Assembly: GCA_949297205.1 (NCBI GenBank)
Contig: CASFSH010000151.1
Location: 1-7,814, forward strand
Length of the DNA: 7,814 bases
Direction: 5' to 3'
Source: an uncultured Bacillota bacterium
GTDB taxonomy: Bacteria > Bacillota > Clostridia > UBA1381
The notes beneath the pieces are model-generated. The model was given only the letters and a program-made list of their open reading frames with translations. It searched no databases and was not told the origin of the DNA. Within the stretch, counting starts at the first letter, position 1, and every line of letters begins with the position of its first letter. This document shows positions 7,128-7,814 of this stretch, piece by piece. Position numbers and translations under genes: made by a program.

Positions 7128-7156
7128 ATTATAGCATATGTAATAAATTTTAGCAA
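7128..7156 (-). promoter_or_regulatory. Sigma-A-type promoter with extended -10 for the eis-like/GH89 operon
   Basis: On the minus strand a perfect TATAAT (7133-7128) is preceded by TGC, forming an extended -10. TTGCTA (7156-7151) lies 17 bases upstream as the -35 (4 of 6 consensus). A perfect TTGACA (7170-7165) lies further up but 31 bases from the -10, too far to serve it. Transcription should start near 7121, giving a leader of about 125 bases in which I see no riboswitch. The rest of the 7157-7269 gap holds a small CTAC/GTAG inverted repeat (7224-7234) and no gene. Confidence 0.75.
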
Positions 7157-7269
7157 GCCCTTTATGTCAAATATTTAATTGCTCTTTATTCCTGCTTAAC
7201 AATCCTATTACAAAAAATTAAATCTACTTTGTAGTATATAAATGTACTCCGTTTATATTTCTCTCTGTT

Positions 7270-7710
7270 TTAAGTATAATTTAGACCGTTTTGCCTTGTT
7301 TTCTGCATTTTTTTCAGAAACGGAACAAGCATAGATACTGAAATAATCAATGTTATCCAATCAGAAATAGGTGATGCCCACGGTATTGCCGTCACACCCA
7401 ATAGTCGGCTGAATAAAATCATCAGCGGAACATCAAGACTGCCTTTTCTCAGCACTGACAATATAATGGACTGTGTTCGTTGTTTTGTTGCCTGAAACAC
7501 TGTTATTACCATATAGTTTACCGCTGTAGAAGGGCATAGAAAACAAATAATTTTCACAAACTTCTGACCATATGATACTGTAATTTCATCATCAATAAAA
7601 CATCTTATCACAGGCTCGGCAAAGAAATACAGTACAAACATTCCCGCAAAAGCAATACACAATGCATACATCAGAGTACCAATGTTATTAATTCCAATAC
7701 AATTAATAAT
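7270..7710 (-). pseudogene. MATE-family efflux transporter, C-terminal remnant
   Basis: The frame from 7671 to the stop at 7270-7272 gives 133 residues resembling the last four or so membrane segments of a MATE Na+/H+-coupled multidrug exporter. Recognisable parts are LYFFAEPVIRCFIDDEI, then a VFQATKQRTQSIILSVLRKG loop-helix stretch, and PWASPISDWITLIISVSMLV near the end. A complete MATE protein has about 450 residues and twelve segments. In this frame the sequence stays open only to 7710, where a TGA (7711-7713) lies in the same frame, and further in-frame stops follow upstream. No ribosome binding site fits the ATG at 7669-7671. The beginning of the gene has therefore been lost, most likely at the junction with the IS30-like fragment. 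The product would not be a working transporter. Confidence 0.75.
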
Positions 7711-7814
7711 TCATGTCCTATGCTATGTAAAGCTCCGTTTGTTTGTAATTCATGCAAATCTAGGAGCAGAAAGTGTAAATACGTTAAACTTCTGTATAAT
7801 GCTAAAACCGCTCA
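7708..7814 (+). pseudogene. IS30-like transposase fragment, 5' truncated and running out of the window
   Basis: On the plus strand, in the frame that begins at 7681, the translation contains CPMLCKAPFVCNSC followed by KSRSRKCKYVKLLYNAKTA, open to the window edge. This is the cysteine-rich segment (C-P-x-L...K-A-P-F/Y-V-C-N-x-C...C-x-Y-x-K...Y-x-A-K) that follows the N-terminal helix-turn-helix in one branch of IS30-family transposases, normally about 70-110 residues from the start. The preceding 70 or so residues are not present upstream; that DNA belongs to the MATE remnant on the other strand. No start codon or terminal inverted repeat is seen. Whether the catalytic DDE domain is intact beyond 7814 cannot be judged. 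Confidence 0.65.

Noticed and set aside
7202..7234. Possible terminator after the MATE remnant (CTAC/GTAG hairpin followed by a T-rich stretch)
   Set aside because: The stem has only four pairs with flanking mismatches, and the T-run is interrupted and displaced; too weak to call.
7682..7814. Plus-strand frame beginning with an ATG at 7682, open to the window edge
   Set aside because: The adjacent frame on the same strand carries the clear IS30 cysteine motif, so this one is its out-of-frame shadow.
1..7814. tRNA, rRNA or CRISPR array
   Set aside because: No cloverleaf, rRNA core sequence or regularly spaced direct repeats were seen on either strand.

Overview
The window is AT-rich (by eye about one third G+C) and looks like a low-GC Firmicute, most likely a gut-type member of the Clostridia. 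The grounds are strong purine-rich Shine-Dalgarno sites, a TTG start, an RsiV-type anti-sigma factor and IS30/MATE debris. The species cannot be told from the sequence. All intact genes are on the minus strand, so transcription runs from high to low coordinates.

Region A (1-3554) is a tightly packed four-gene operon. In transcription order it encodes an MBOAT-family membrane O-acyltransferase (2099-3493), a membrane-anchored SGNH/GDSL esterase-type protein (1238-2086), an ECF sigma factor of the SigV type (747-1235, TTG start) and its RsiV-type anti-sigma factor (1-750, cut by the window edge). Gaps are +12, +2 and -4 bases. A candidate ECF promoter lies directly upstream (3526-3554). In Bacillus subtilis, RsiV is a lysozyme receptor and SigV switches on peptidoglycan O-acetylation. 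Here a split acetylation pair (transporter-like MBOAT plus exported SGNH transferase) appears to be built into the sensor operon, which suggests a self-amplifying lysozyme-resistance or envelope-acetylation module.

Region B (3610-7156) is a separate two-gene operon. It has a strong sigma-A-type promoter with an extended -10 (7128-7156), an operator-like dyad at the expected transcript start, an Eis-family GNAT acetyltransferase (5778-6995), a GH89 alpha-N-acetylglucosaminidase without a signal peptide (3678-5759), and a good intrinsic terminator (3610-3641) that insulates it from region A.

Region C (7270-7814) is decayed. The C-terminal third of a MATE efflux protein is on the minus strand. 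It abuts an oppositely oriented fragment of an IS30-like transposase on the plus strand. Both have lost their 5' ends at the same junction, about 7675-7710, as expected of an insertion followed by deletion or rearrangement.
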